Assembly (NCBI GenBank): GCA_017163975.1
Contig: JAFFSR010000344.1
Coordinates: forward strand, 744,001 to 808,000
Length of the DNA: 64,000 nucleotides
Source of the DNA: Anastatus disparis
Lineage: Eukaryota; Arthropoda; Insecta; Hymenoptera; Eupelmidae
Reading direction: 5' to 3'
Shown here piece by piece: positions 31,384 through 44,614 of this stretch; positions within the stretch are counted from its first letter, which is position 1; each line of letters starts with the position of its first letter. Made by a program: the position numbers and the translations under genes. Under the pieces are notes generated by a model that saw nothing but the letters and a program-made list of their open reading frames with translations, did not search any database and had not been told where the DNA came from.

Positions 31384-33336
31384 TTAATTATTTTTATGTT
31401 TTGTCCTTAAAAGGGCAACATATAATTGTCCATGACTGAAAACGGGTGATGGCAAATATACACCAACTTTTTCATAAGATTGTCCTTGGGATTTATTAAT
31501 AGTCATTGCAAAACCTAATCTAATGGGAAACTGTTTTCTTTGCATGTTAAAAGGGATATCTTCTTTAGATGGAGATAAAATTATTCTTGGAATAAAAACT
31601 AATTTACCTTTGTTTTTTCCACTTGCCAATTCAGCTTGGATAGAATATCTTAGTAGGTTTTTTACTATTGACCTTGTCCCATTACAAAGTCCCTCATTTA
31701 CATTCAAATTTCTCAAAAGAATTATAATAGCTCCTACTTTTAAATGTAATTTATGTGGTGGAAGTCCATTAGGAATTAACCTATTCGAAAATTCTGTAGG
31801 TAATATAACATCTAAATCTTCTTTGTTATCATCTTCGGCTGTATCAATACTTAAATATTCAACATAGTCTTCTACTATTACATTCAAAACGTCGTTATTG
31901 ATTTGAATAACATCATTATTTTTAGGAGCTAAAATAACTTTATCTATTAGATTTTCACTATTTATTTTTATTTTATTTCCAAATATTTCTTCGACAAGAT
32001 GTTCTCTAATGATAAGATTTTCTGGTATAGCACTTAGTTCACTATCATCTTCAAAAAGATTACGACGTTTTCCTTCTCCGATATCCAATAATCATTGTTT
32101 GAAATTATTATCATTATCTGAAACTCGCAGATTTTCACTTAATGTCGTACGCATAAAATTTTGCCATAATAAACTAAATTTAACCAAATTTTCTATAATA
32201 TTAAAACGACTTCCATGTCAAACAATTGGTAATGTTTGCCTAAAATCTCCTGATACAATTACAGTTTTACCACCGAAGGGTTGGTGTTGTACATCGCATA
32301 AATCTTGGAAAAGACGATCAACTGCCTCAAAAGCAAATTTGGGAGTCATAGATATTTCATCCCAAATTATTATTTGTGTTTCCTTTAATTTTTTTCCTTC
32401 TGCAGAGTTAGGCTTAACATTACATGTTGTGCAATTTTTTATATTCCATGGTAGTTTAAATGTTGTGTGCACTGTTTTTCCATCATTCAATGAATTCGCT
32501 GCTATACCTGTCCAAGCAACACATAAGTAACGTATATTATGATATTTAAAATAAGCTATTAAAACGTTCAATAAATAACTTTTTCCTGTTCCACCTGGTC
32601 CATCAATAAAAATACATTTTTGTTTATTTTGATTTAAACTTTTTATAGTAGAGTCAAATATTTGTCTTTGTTTCTCTTTCAAGGAATTGATTTTTGTTTC
32701 CAATTCATTTAGAATATCATCATTATAATTTAAAATTTTTTCATCATCATTATCTTCTATGTATGTGCTTATGTTAGGTAAATTAAAATCATTTAAAGAA
32801 AATTTATTGATATGTAAATTATTTTGAATAACATTCAATGCCAATATTTCGCCTATATTTTTTTCGTATTTAGGATGATAAAACTTATCTTTATATTTTT
32901 CGTATAAATCTCGTGCATTTATGGGATTATGAAAAATGCAAATAAAAGCGAATAATTCACAATGAGCATGAGGGAATTCTGTTAATGATGCTTCCTCTAA
33001 ACATCGGTCCCATTCTTCATCTTCATAAATTAATTGTTTAGCTTTAGCTGCTTCATAAAAAGAAGTATATATTACATTATCAATAGTACGTAAATCTTCA
33101 AAAGATGTGGCGCCTTTAACATGTGATAGTAATAATCTAATAAAGTAGCGTTCTCTATCTTTTGGATTTACCAAATACATTCTACTAAGTATTGGTTTCC
33201 TTATTTTTTTTCTTTTATTCCACTTTTTTAGTTTTTCGTCAAATGTATAAAAATGCGGTATTTCTGTATACAAGTAATCTCGAGCTTCTAAATCTTCTCG
33301 ATTCAATTCGACATTTGCTGTTAATGTTGTTCCCAC
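31384..33336 (-). pseudogene. Helitron PIF1-type DNA helicase domain
   Basis: One frame of about 650 codons with two nonsense codons (TGA at 32220-32218 and TGA near 32097, the latter where a Trp is plausible). Walker A is GPGGTGKS (near 32580-32600), Walker B is IIIWDEISM, then VSGDFRQTLP, and the C-terminal helicase motifs are AMTINKSQGQSYEKVGVYLP and FSHGQLYVALLR. Such helicases unwind the donor strand during rolling-circle transposition. The N-terminal linker with LYLVNPKDRERYFIRLLL-like sequence joins it to Rep. Confidence 0.85.
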
Positions 33337-33469
33337 ATTTTTCTACATGATCGTTTCTTCTTTTTCTTCTTTAAAAAATACATTTTGTTGTTTTCCTTCA
33401 TGAACGCTTAGACGTTTTATATACATACTATATATTTTATACACATACTATAGTATGTGAAATAATATG

Positions 33470-35601
33470 TAAAGGATATTTTCATAATCTGTGCATTGCT
33501 TGAGATGGACATAAATATCGTGTATTAATGTATTGTTGGGTTTCCTCATATTCATATTCAACATTTTCACAATTGTCATTTTGAAAAGTGTCTTTATTTT
33601 CTGATTGAAAATCCACACTTACTTGATGTATTTTAATGTATGCACAATCATGGTCTTTATAACAGTATTTGGATAAATATTTAATGCAGTGTACAGTGGA
33701 ACAAACTTATACGTTTATGTGTGCATTAAATTTTAATAATAAGTAAGGATTATAAGGAACAACAAATCCATTATCTGCAATTCTTTTTGTAAATTTATTT
33801 TCGAGAATTATTTTGACGCTATCATTTTTACGTTTGTATAATGGATAGTCATTGGATTTAAATACTGTTGAACCATTAAATTTTTTTGGGAAACTTTTTG
33901 TACATTATTTCGTATTTTTATCCATAAATGGACAATTTATATTTTGCTTACCACAGGAACCGTGTATCATAAATTGTTTAACGATACTATATAATTTCAG
34001 ATAAATATCTTTATTTGGGATTTCTGCACTTATTATTTCATCAACTTTTTCGGGAGTGTTAATTTTATCATTTTTATCTAAGAATCATAACATATGCATA
34101 TGTGGTAATCCTCGTTTTTGAAATTCAATTACGTAACTATACGCAACACATTTTCCAAACATTCCTCTTTTAATTACTAAATCTTTAAATTTTTCCACTT
34201 TTTGATGTAATACTTTTGTTACAATATCCGGCTTATCTATTGAATTTTCATAATTTTCCAAGTTTTCAATTATTTCTTTTCAATGTGGATTACACGTTAT
34301 AGTTAAAAAAAGGTCAGGTTTACCATGATAATTTACAAGTGTCATCGAGTCCATGTAATTTTGTTTCATAAATCGTGGGCTGCCTGTAAAATTTGATGGT
34401 AATATGACCATTTTTCCAATTTTTGACGATTCTAATTCTTTTTTGTTATGTAAATAGCCCATTACTCCTTTGTAACAATCACTTCTTAATATATTTTGAT
34501 TTTTCGTATAAAATATAATCTAGAGGTTTCAACTTTTACAAATGCATCAATGATTGCCTTATGTGATATTTTTCCCAAATTGAGGTATGGATTAAATTCA
34601 TTTCTCAACCTAAATCTATAATTATAAAATTGAAAATTTGAAATATCAGTTTTTCCAAATTAACTTTTCATATTTGGCATCCATCCATAACCAGCATTTG
34701 GATAAATTAGCGGATATGTCGTAAGATCTGTATGTTGGCTAATTGTTGGTACACCATTTGGTTTTTCATACTTAGAGTAAATGACAATATCACGTTCGAT
34801 AGGAGGAAAATCATCTTTTCCAACATATACTATCGCGACTTCATTACAGGTAGGTACATTATATCTATTTTTATCCAAATTGTTATTGCGGACAATAGAC
34901 ATTGCAACTGTTTTTGTAGGAAAATTGATTTTTGCACATCGTTGTAGTTCTTCTTTTTTTACTTCATGCATCATGTTATAGGCTTTTGCATAAGGGTTAA
35001 TGTTTCTTATCAAATTATCTAATTCTTTTAATAATACTAAATTTATATTGAACTTATTACGTTCAATCGTTGCAATTTCATTATCTAAAACATATGATTG
35101 TCCATATTTACGTGCTTCATCTTTATTAGGATGCAAAGCATACACATTATGATAAATTTGTCCACATATTTTTATAACTTGTGGTCCTTTACCTGTCAAT
35201 TCATCAAAATTAGCGCCAAAACTTGCGAATTCTAAAGCATTATTGTATGATCTTACATTTTGTCGAAAATCAATACTTTCTTTTCTACGTTCAGTTGCTA
35301 AAAGTTTTAATCGTTCTGGGTAAGGAGAATTGTCTAACAATTCCACCTTACCTTTATGACAACAATTGGAGAAATCTTTACTTTTACTATATTCGAAAGC
35401 AAAATGCTTTGCATCACAATAAACATATGTATGTGTCATGGAGCCAATGTAATTTTCAGATATAACATTTTCATTAAAATATATATTTGCAATACAACCA
35501 ATGAGTTTAGAATTACTTTGTTCTGCTAGAACTTTTTCATTCAATTTCTTTAATTTTTTTCCCATTATGCCCTTAATTTTATCATTTTTTTTGTTTATCA
35601 T
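33470..35601 (-). pseudogene. Helitron Rep (HUH endonuclease) domain
   Basis: The open part 35601-34660 contains NAGYGWMP near its end. After TAA 34662-34660 the frame goes on; a later open stretch (34462-34280) has NYHGKPDLFLTITCNPH, then TGA where Helitrons usually have Trp. The two-His motif lies at about 34110-34089 (GLPHMHML, followed by TGA) and the catalytic-Tyr region at about 33690-33650 (KYLSKYCYKD). TAA codons near 33938 and 33708 are further breaks. Rep would nick DNA through the Tyr and start rolling-circle transposition. Confidence 0.8.
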
Positions 35602-37072
35602 GACATTATCATTGTTATTACAAATATTATATTGTTATTTTCAATATAATAATTAATGTCTTCAATTTTTAATCGTTTACACTTTATAAGTAACGTTTTT
35701 AATTGATAAGAATCATATTTATATTTTCGCTTTCTCTCATCTGTTGGTTTATGCATTCCAATATTATAATTAAAATGTTGAAATTGGTAAATATCATTAT
35801 TCATTTGCATTTTGTCAATAACATCTGAAATTTCCAATTGTTGATCGTCAATTTTTTCAATTATTTCCATTTTATCATATTCAACATAATTTTCATTTTT
35901 TAATTTTCTGTAAGTTTTTTTTTGCGTAATGCTTCTTTTTAACGTAGTTGTTTCAATTTATCAGTACTTATATTTTGAATCGATTTTACTTTTGCTATTC
36001 TATTCTCTTCTAATATTTTTTCATATTTATGTCTGCCGTCCAAAGTATAAAAGTGGTTAACTACATTGGAATTCCATTGGAGTTAAGGTTTTCTTACTTT
36101 CGACGGCAGATGTGATTGTTCTTTTTTTTGATTTTATATAAGCTTCTTTCTTTCGTGAAGCCTCATTTGCACGTATTTGTTCCAATTCATCATTACTTTT
36201 TTTTTCTTTGAATTCCATTTTGGTTTTCTTAGTATTTTTTAACTTTTCTATATATTCAGTTAGTTTAGAATCTCTTAATTTTATATAAGCTTCTTTCTTA
36301 CGTGAAGCCTCATTCGCACCTATTTGTTCCAATTCATCATTGCTTTTTTTTCCTTGGATTCCATTTCGATTTTCTTAATATTTTTTAACTTTTCTATATA
36401 TTTATTTGGTTCAGAATCTTTTAATTTTATATAAGCTTCTTTCTTACGTGAAACCTCATCAGAACGTATTTGTTCTAATTGATAATTACTATTCATTTTC
36501 TTGAATTCTAATTTCGTTTTCTTAGTATTTTCTAACATTTCTTTATATTTATTTGGTTGTCCCATTTTCATTTTTAAATAAGCTTTTTTTTTCGTAAAGC
36601 ATCATTGACACGTTTTTGTTCTAATTTTTTATTATTTTTCCTGCATTTTTGTAATTCTCTGTTTTATTGCATTTTTTCGATATTCATTCGATTTTTCTGT
36701 AACCTTTTTTTTAATCAGTTTTGTTGTACATGAAGATTTCTTGTTATCTATTTCTTTTAATTCTTTTCTTTCTTGATATAATACAATCTCATTATTCCTA
36801 ATTTTATCATCGTTATAATTTATGCTAATATCATCAAAATCCATTAAATAATCATTTTGTCTTAAAAAATTTTTTTCTGAAGAGTCATTGTCAATTTTCA
36901 TTGGAATTATTTCAAGATTAGAATCTTTTGGTTTGCAATATATTTGCATCATTTTTTTTTCTGCTAATAACTGCATTTGTAATTTCTTTTCAAGAAGTTC
37001 AATCTCAGCGTTATCTAAATTTAATGGTATTTTATTTAAACAAGTTTCATGACAAAAACTTTTTCTTATCAT
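35598..37072 (-). pseudogene. Helitron N-terminal region with ~49-aa repeats
   Basis: ATG 37072 opens a 146-codon frame of charged sequence. From about 36600 to 36060 a ~147-bp unit is repeated about four times, each coding for a Lys/Glu-rich ~49-aa block containing RKKEAYIK and EFKEKK. Frame changes separate the blocks. A short frame (35870-35598) precedes Rep. Lys/Glu-rich repeats before Rep are common in animal Helitrons. Confidence 0.65.
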
Positions 37073-38454
37073 GTCGGTGGATTATTGAAATTGATAGTTG
37101 CATTATTATAATTATGTAAAATTGGAAACATTGTTATTTGCTGTGTTTCAAAAATTTTCAATACATGTAATCGCATTTGAGAAATATCGTATTTTAAGCG
37201 ACATGGACATAAATTGTAAAGTATTGAAACAGCAAAAGCAATTCCCACATAGCACGAAGGTTACCAGTAACTTGTCAGAAAGATTCCCTGGAAGCTTCCT
37301 GGAAGCTAAATAAAAGTTGCGGGAAGATTCCATTGTAATCTTTTATATAAGCTTTACAGAAGGTTCAAAGAAGCTTACATGTGATATTCCATGAGGGCTA
37401 AATGAAACATTACAAAATAGCTTCCAGTAAGCTTCCGCAAAGATTACATGCAATATTACAGAACCGTTTTTTGGAAGATTACATTATATCTTGCAGGAAT
37501 TTTGTGGAAGATTCCATTCAAACTTTCTGTAGCCTTCCACGGAATCTTATAGGAAAAATATTTAATTGTTTACGGAAGGTTACCAGTAACTTATCAGGAA
37601 GATTTCCTGCAAGCTTCCCGGAAGCTAAATAAAAGTTTTGGGAAGATTTCATTGGAATCTGCCTTACATTAATTTAATTTTATAGATTAAAAATATTGTC
37701 TTTTTTTCTATTGAATTAATGTCTCATATTCTTTTTAATTTACAAAATTCATGGCAGATTATTTAAATATGAAATAAAACATATTACATTTTAAATGATT
37801 GAAAATTTTTTATAATTGTGTATAACTTTCGATAAAAAATTTTTATTATTATTGAATTCAATTAATAAAAAAGAACACAAAAAATATGTTATTTTTTAAG
37901 AAAAAGTCGTTAATTGAATAAAATTTTATAAATTAAATAAATTAATTACAAAGTCTAAATATCTTTACAATGTTTTGAATACATAAATTTGATCAAATGA
38001 TAGATTTTTCTTTAAAAAAGCATAATATTTTGTGTTCTTTTATTAAGTAAAAACTAATAGTAATAAAAAATTTCTATCCAAAGTTACATAATTATAAAAA
38101 TTAATTCATTTAATTTGTAATCTGCTTTTTCCGTATTTATATAATAATCCTCCATTAATTTTATAGATTAAAAATATAGTCTTTTTTTGTTAAATTAATG
38201 TATGAAGATATTCATTTTAATATGAAAAATTAATATCGGATTATTATATGAATACGAATAAAACAGATTACAAATTAAATGATTGAAAGTTTTTATAATT
38301 GTATAGCTTTAGATGAAAAATTTCTTTTAATATTAATTTAAGTTAGTAAATAAGCACACAAAACATTTTGTTGCTTTTTTAAAGAAAAGTCTTTAATTGA
38401 ATAAAGTTTTAAGAAAGAGTATTGTATTATTTATTTAAGTTTTTTCAAATAATA

Positions 38455-38600
38455 GTATATTACGATACACGTGCTCTAAGTGGTCCTTTTTTACACGGCG
38501 TGCAGTTAGCACCCGTGCGCAGCGAGGGTGCTAAGCACGTCGTGTAAGAGGATCACTTCGAGCACACGTATCGTAAATTATTTTATAGCACGTGTGAGAT
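38455..38600. repeat. GC-rich cruciform palindrome (ATTACGATAC family)
   Basis: An inverted repeat with loop: ACACGGCGTGCAGTTAGCACCC and its imperfect complement GGGTGCTAAGCACGTCGTGT around a GTGCGCAGCGA loop, extended outward by ACGATACACGTGCTC / GAGCACACGTATCGT. A related palindrome lies at 57560-57700. Confidence 0.8.
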
Positions 38601-39525
38601 AAATCCGATATACGTAATCTATACTATAGAAAATCAATTTTAACGAAATCTATACGCTCCACGAATGATAATTCGTAAATAAAAACGAACGCTGTATATC
38701 AACGAAACTATGCACTTTACGAATGATAATTCGAAAAAAGTGAACACTATATACATTATCAAAACTAAACCCTTTGCAAACAAATAAGAAAAGTAAAAAC
38801 GATTTCAAAAGCATTCTTAGAATGTGAAATTATATTAATAATTATTAATGTCACTGATATTTTATTAATAATTAAATACAATATGCTAACAAAATCTTGC
38901 CGATTATTCAGATTCATATATACATGAATCAGATAAAGCGAAGCATCTAGTTCATTGTTCATATATGCATCTCTCTCTTTCTCATCGTTAGGCTGTACAC
39001 GCATGCGCGCTTACAGAGGTTTTATATATTTCGACAACTCACGGCACAGTAAGAATTTATAAATTACAGTTTTCGTTTTCTTTATGCTTTTATTTCTTTA
39101 TTGAAATATTTATATTTTTTGGTTGATTTTCTACGTATTATTATGGGTGAAAAGATATTTCTATGTATTAATAAATGTACAAAGAGTGATTGTGACGCGT
39201 GATTTCGATATGATTACTTTTTCGAACAGTATAATCAAGTGTGAGATTTCTTACGGTAGTACTTTTTACACAGTTCAAAAAAGTTATACTTAGCTCCCGC
39301 TAAATGGTGTGGAAAGCGCGGATTTAGCTCACGCAGTGCGATAAATTTATTTTAAAATCTATATAAAATGAATTTTTTGACTTCATATAGCATGAAAATG
39401 TTTGTGTGTGAATAATACGTTAGTACATGTACATATACATTTATCTGTATACATAAAAAATATTCAAATTAAAAAAAATAGTGAAATATATGCATGTGCA
39501 ACATAATTTATAAAAAAAAAAAAAA

Positions 39526-39612
39526 ATTCTGTTCAGTCGGGAATTGAACTAACGACAGATACCTTACAAGTCCGTCACCTTTGATTCGCAGTTACGCCTA
39601 CAGAGGGATACG
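39526..39612 (-). tRNA. Degenerate tRNA-Thr-like sequence
   Basis: On the minus strand TCTGT...ACAGA can close an acceptor stem; GACGGA and TCTGTC pair around a loop containing CTTGTAA, the usual tRNA-Thr(UGU) anticodon loop; AGTTCAATTCC resembles a B box and TAGGCGTAACTG an A box. Several stem pairs are missing, so this is at best a tRNA pseudogene or tRNA-derived SINE head. Confidence 0.35.
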
Positions 39613-40284
39613 CGTTGAATGGGCGTTTTGTCCTTAAGTGGTGAGATAATACCACACTTACTATATAAGTCGAACGTTGGCGGTTTTGAGGATGTACCCA
39701 CAGCGCCTGCCTGAAGAATGTAAATGTATCTTTATAATTATACATAAATCCTAATATATGTGAATATTTATTGACGTATAAATATGATATAATAGTATAT
39801 AAAAAAGTATGTTGTAAGTAAATAAGTGTTTTTCACAGCAAATATTTGTAAAATATAAAATAAATAATAGAATGTTGAACAGAATCGTAACAAAATACCT
39901 TCCGAACAGTGAAAAACGATGAAATTAACCAATTGATATTTGAATTGTTGACTTCCCAAAGCCTCCGTGAACCTTACACTGGAATCTTCCTGGAAGCCTC
40001 TAACATTTTTTTATGGAAGCTTCCATGAAGTATTTTTGGAACCTTACGGCAATCTTCCTTGAAAGCTTCTTGTAAGATTCAAAAGGCCTTTTTGCTAGCT
40101 TCCATGGAAGCTTGCTGATTTCTTCCCCGGAAGCTTCCTGGAAGCTTCCATTGAATCTTTCTGATAGAAAAGTGCGCGGGACATTTAACGCTTCCAGGAA
40201 GCTTACATGGAAGCTTCCGGGAAGTTTTCGAACCTTTTATGGAAGTTTCCTTGAAGCTTCAGGGAAGCTTCGGTGCTATATGGG

Positions 40285-41357
40285 TTGCAAAAACGCCGCA
40301 ATCATAATTATTTGTTTGTGATTGTACTGTTTTGAAAACTATGCTTAGTTCTGATTTGTTCGGAAATAATTTGTTTATATAGATTTTATGCTCATCTTAT
40401 AAATATTTAAGATTGAAGCTGTCATATATATGAATTATTTTATTATTATAATACATACAAATCCAGTGACCACTTTTGAAATTTCCAGAAAATAATAATT
40501 GTATAAATTGGGTATCAATAGGTACTGAATTAATATATTGCGGTTTTTGAATAAGTAAGTTGATTGCATATTAAATGAGGTGCACCGTTTTAAAATATTA
40601 TTAAATTCTAATATATGATTATCAGTTAACATCGAATTAATTCCACTATTCAATCCATTTCCTTTCACAATTAATTTATTTTCCTCAGTCAGACCCATTA
40701 TTGAAAATTAAAATTCTTTCAACACTTTTTATCTACTTTAAATAAACTTAGAATTGCTTTTATATTAACTTATTTGATTAAATGTATTCTCATACGTAAA
40801 AGCTGAAAAACCAAAAAAAAATTATGAAAAATGCTATGAATTATCATTAGAAAAAAAATTGAATGCTAATAAAATTAAGTCTTAGCATTAATTTAATTAA
40901 GGGCACAAAATACCTTTCACAAATCTTTTTACTCTATCTTATTTATTTTTACTTATATGATGAATATAGCAAGATGAACTTCAAATGATTTTCATTTCTT
41001 TTTTCAATTTTGCAATTTTCCAGAAATTTACAGCTAAGATAATATGATATACTATACAAATTTTTTTTAATTAGCTGATTTATTAATGAATATATCTTAA
41101 ATATTCTCCGAAAAGTTTCTTATGTAAATCTAATTTCGTTTTTATTTTGTTAAAAGGCGGTTGGAACCAAATCAAATACTTAGTTCAGTGTTTATAATAA
41201 ACGCTTATAATAATTTAATTACTCATTCATACGACAAAAATTAAGTCAATACCTCCAGTCATGTACATGCATAATTTAAAATAGTTAAAGCTACAATAAT
41301 ATACAAAATATTATCGTCAGGCGAAAAATATCATTTCATAGTCAAAGCGACAATTTT
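40285..41357. other. AT-rich spacer with a decayed hairpin-element end
   Basis: No gene supported. TTAAAAGGCGGTTGGAACC near 41150 resembles the left end of the TTAA element at 63227. An 87-codon minus-strand frame at 40435-40698 has no recognisable motif. Confidence 0.45.
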
Positions 41358-41535
41358 TTGCATGTAATATATGTCAAGTCGGCATTTTTCGCTTTATGAC
41401 AATATTTTGCATGTTTTTGTCGCTTTAATTATTTTATTGTATTTTTTACATTTATGACTAGAGGAATCGACTATATTTTTGCAGTGTAAATGAGTAAATA
41501 CATTTTTATAAGCATTTACTATAAGTATCAAACTA
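41358..41535 (+). repeat. Dispersed ~175-bp repeat, copy 2
   Basis: Second copy of the repeat at 30461-30634, here directly followed by the repeat segment that recurs near 44615. Confidence 0.7.
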
Positions 41536-42540
41536 AGTAACTTCAAGACAGTTTTTCTTAAATATTGAATTTTAAAAATCTTCAGTCTGCTTTTGAATAA
41601 CATTTTTATTATAAAAAGAATTGAATTAAATCCAAGGGGAAAAGGTGTTTAGTGCCCTAAATTGAGAATTTTATTGAGTAAAATAACATAATAACTTATA
41701 ATTATTAGTTATAATAATTTTCTGAACTCCTTTCACATCAATTCAAATAATGTTAAATATATATTCATTATTTAACTCAATCTTGATATTATGTAAATGT
41801 TATAAGTATAAGTTATTGAAATTGAAACATATTGCAATACAAAAAAAAGTAAAATATAATTTAGCATAACAATAATTATATCAAGATTTATTCAAGCGTA
41901 ACAGTTAATTATTTATTTGTTGACCTTAAAACAAATCTATTGTTTCATTCGTCGATATGAGTACTAATTATATTGCAATATAAAAGAATAAGTAAAATAT
42001 GATTTAAGGGGTGTCCTCATACCGGCACAGAGATCTACCTTATCTACATTTGAATTATGCATTATAATAAAAATTTAACTATTTTTGACTAAAATTCATA
42101 GAAGAGGCACATTCTTAACATTCTAAAGAATTTATTGCAACGTCAAAAGACAGAATAAAAGTGAAAGTGAAGACAAAAACTGCATAATACGATTATTCAT
42201 AACTACATTGAAAAGTTAATCGTATTAAGCAGTTTTCGCCTTTATTTTTACCCTTATATTGTCTTTTAACGTTGCAATAAATTCTTTGGCATGTTGAGAA
42301 TGTGCCTCTCCTACGAATTCCAGTCATGAATAGTTAAATTTTTATTAAAATTAATAATTTAAATGTAGATAAGGTAGAACTCTCTGTCGGTATGAGGATT
42401 CCCGTTAACATAACAATAATTATTTCAAGATTTATTCAAGTGTAACAATCAATAATTTATTTGTTGACCTTACATCAAATCTATTGTTTCATTTGTTGAG
42501 ATGAGCACTAATCAATTTAAATTACCTTATAATATGAATT
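41536..42540 (+). repeat. Long dispersed repeat, copy 1 (copy 2 at 44615-45720)
   Basis: Shared landmarks are CTTCAA.ACAGTTTTTCTTAA, AAAAATCTTCA.TCTGCTTT, GGGGAAAAGGTGTTT.GTGCC and TAACAATAATTAT. Copy 1 contains the TTAA element at 42008, copy 2 contains the TA element at 44648, and each copy supplies the empty site for the other insertion. The AACAATAATTAT block is itself repeated after 42408. Confidence 0.75.
42008..42404. mobile_element. 397-bp hairpin MITE with TTAA duplication
   Basis: Ends GGGGTGTCCTCATACCG and (reverse strand of the right) CGGGAATCCTCATACCG; the two halves are inverted over most of their length. TTAA at 42004-42007 and 42405-42408. The uninterrupted site TTTAACATAACAATAATTAT is present near 45675. 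Confidence 0.85.
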
Positions 42541-42711
42541 ATTATATTTATTTACTTCGATAACAAATATTTTTGCATTTCAGCTACAACGAGTAAAATA
42601 ACAAGATTCTTTTTTCAAGTATCTTTTTTCATATCATTAGCTAATGTAAATAGGAGATATTAGGAAAAAATTATCTTATAAAAGCTAAGTATAAAATTAA
42701 TAATTTCAAGA

Positions 42712-44606
42712 CCCTGTTGAAAAAATCCATCCGGATTTCAACGTGGATTACCCATGTGGAAATCCACGTTGATTTCACATGGATTCCATGTGGATTCGTA
42801 TAGGAATTCACGCGGATTACCCACGTAGATTTCCACGTAAAATCCATGTGGATTTTATGAAAGTTATGTTGATTTTATAAAACCCTTGTGGACTGTTGAA
42901 GAATCCATATAGATTTTATGAAATCTATGTGGATTTTCAAGGAACCCACATAGATTTTATAAAATCTGTGATAATTTTATGTACTTCTCGTGGATTTTCA
43001 AGAAATCCATATAAATTTTGTGAAATCCATGTGGATTCCCTACTAAAAAATCTCAGGTGAGAAATCACCTGATTTCTCAGGTGATTAATCATGCCAAAAT
43101 CTCATGTGATGATTTTTTTAGGTTTTTACACGTTTCAAACCATGCTTAGTCAATTGCGAACTATTTTTGAAAATTTTTGAAAAATTGAACTTAGAAAATT
43201 TTTTGTAAAATGAGTCAAAATTTTTTCTAAGACCAAATTTTTAAAAAATTTTTTAAGTTCAAATTTTTCAAAAATTTTTAAAAATAGTTCGCAATTGACT
43301 AAGTATGCTTTGAAACGTGTAAAAACAAAAAAATCGTCACATGAGATTTTGGCATGATTAATCACCTGAGAAATCAGGTGATTTCTCACCTGAGATTTTT
43401 TAGTAGGGTTTTTAAGTAATATGCGTGGGTTTTCTACTTGGATATCCACGTGGATTTAAATAAAAATCCGCGTGGGAATCCACATAGACCTTTGAAATAG
43501 GAAATAACTTGATATTTATTTCGCATTCAAAGTAAAAACCAAAAACGAGGTAAACCTCGTAATTTTAGCTCTTTGAAGATCAGAGAGCTTCTATGATTCA
43601 ACTGAGAGTATTCTGGTCTTATATATCTGCGACTTAGAAATTCATATGATGGATCACAAAACTTAGAGAAACGCCACTTTGTGACTTACTGTCGAATTGA
43701 TGATTGATTACATCGATTGTATTTTGAATCTAGAGGTGGCGTTTTTCTAAGTTTTGTGATCCCTGATACTAATTTCAAAGACGCAGATATATAAGGCCAG
43801 AATACTCATAGTTAGTTCTTAGAAGCTCTTTGATCTTCAAAGTGTTGAAACTACGAGGTTTACCTCGTTTTTGGTTTTTACTTTGAATGCGAAATAAATA
43901 TCGAGTTATTTCCTATTGAAAATATCCATGTGGATTTCCACGTAGATTTTCGTTTGAATCCACGTATATATCCAAGTAAAAAATCTACGTAGATTACCTA
44001 AAAACCCACATGGATTTCTGAATATCCACATACATTTCTAAATATCCACATGGATTTTTCTGAATATCCACATGGTTTTCATGGATTTCTAAATATCTAC
44101 ATGGATTTCTAAATATTCACATGGATTTTCCAAATCCATATGGATTCTTTAAAAATCTACGAGTACATAGAATTAACACAGATTTTTATTTAAATCCACG
44201 TAGATATCCAAGTAAAAAATCTACGCAGATTACCTAAAAATCCACATAGATTTATTAATATCCACATGGATTTCTAAATATCCACATGGATTTCACAAAA
44301 CCCATATGGATTTTTTTTAAATCCACGAGAAGTACATAAAATTAACACAGATTTTATAAAATCCATGCGGGTTCCTTGAAAGTCCACATAGATTTTATGT
44401 AATCCATATGGATTCTTTAACAGTCCACGAGGGCTTTATAAAATCAACATGGCTTTCATAAAATCCACATGGATTTTTTACGTGGAAATCCATGTGGGTA
44501 ATCCGCGTGGATTCCTATGCAAATCCACATGGAATCCATGTAAGATCCACGTGGATTTCCACATGGGTAATCCACGTAGAAATCCAGGTGGATTTTTTCA
44601 GTAGGG
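42712..44606. mobile_element. Foldback element B: ATCCACRTGGAT-motif arms, 2-bp TSD (GA)
   Basis: Ends CCCTGTTGAAAAAATCC and GGATTTTTTCAGTAGGG, flanked by GA (42710-42711, 44607-44608). Both arms are dense arrays of TCCACGTGGATT/ATCCACATGGATT/GATTTTATAAAATC units in opposite order. The centre (43490-43930) is a separate long palindrome with ACGAGGTAAACCTCGT and GGATCACAAAACTTAGAG next to AAACGCCAC. Element E1 is nested in the left arm. Confidence 0.85.
43038..43408. mobile_element. Foldback element E, copy 1: AGGTGA-motif arms, 2-bp TSD (TT), nested in B
   Basis: 371 bp, ends CCCTACTAAAAAATCTCAGG and its inverted copy, TT on both sides. The outer arms hold TCACCTGATTTCTCAGGTGA; the inner part is an inverted repeat around ATTTTTGAAAATTTTTG units. 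Confidence 0.85.
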
Positions 44607-44614
44607 GATATAAT

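Larger units (their letters stand above)
31384..37072 (-). mobile_element. Degenerate Helitron (coding part)
   Basis: A minus-strand unit reading from an N-terminal repeat region (37072-35600) through a HUH Rep domain (about 35601-33470) to a PIF1-type helicase (33336-31384), the diagnostic combination of Helitrons. Numerous nonsense codons show that this copy is dead. The terminal 5' TC and 3' CTRR with hairpin were not located; the right limit is no further than 37243, where another element begins. Confidence 0.85.
37244..40284. mobile_element. Foldback element A: AGCTTCC-motif arms, 2-bp TSD (TT)
   Basis: Ends CCCACATAGCAC and GTGCTATATGGG, flanked by TT at 37242-37243 and 40285-40286. 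The left arm (37244-37660) and right arm (39955-40284) are built from many reiterations of GGAAGCTTCC-like units (GAAGCTTCC, TTCCTGGAAGCT, GGAAGATTCC) and are roughly inverted to each other. The 2.3-kb middle is AT-rich and contains a GC-rich palindrome at 38470-38580 and a tRNA-like sequence near 39530. No transposase frame. Confidence 0.75.

Noticed and set aside
40435..40698. 87-codon minus-strand frame starting with ATG
   Set aside because: No recognisable motif and AT-rich codons like the surroundings; could be chance.
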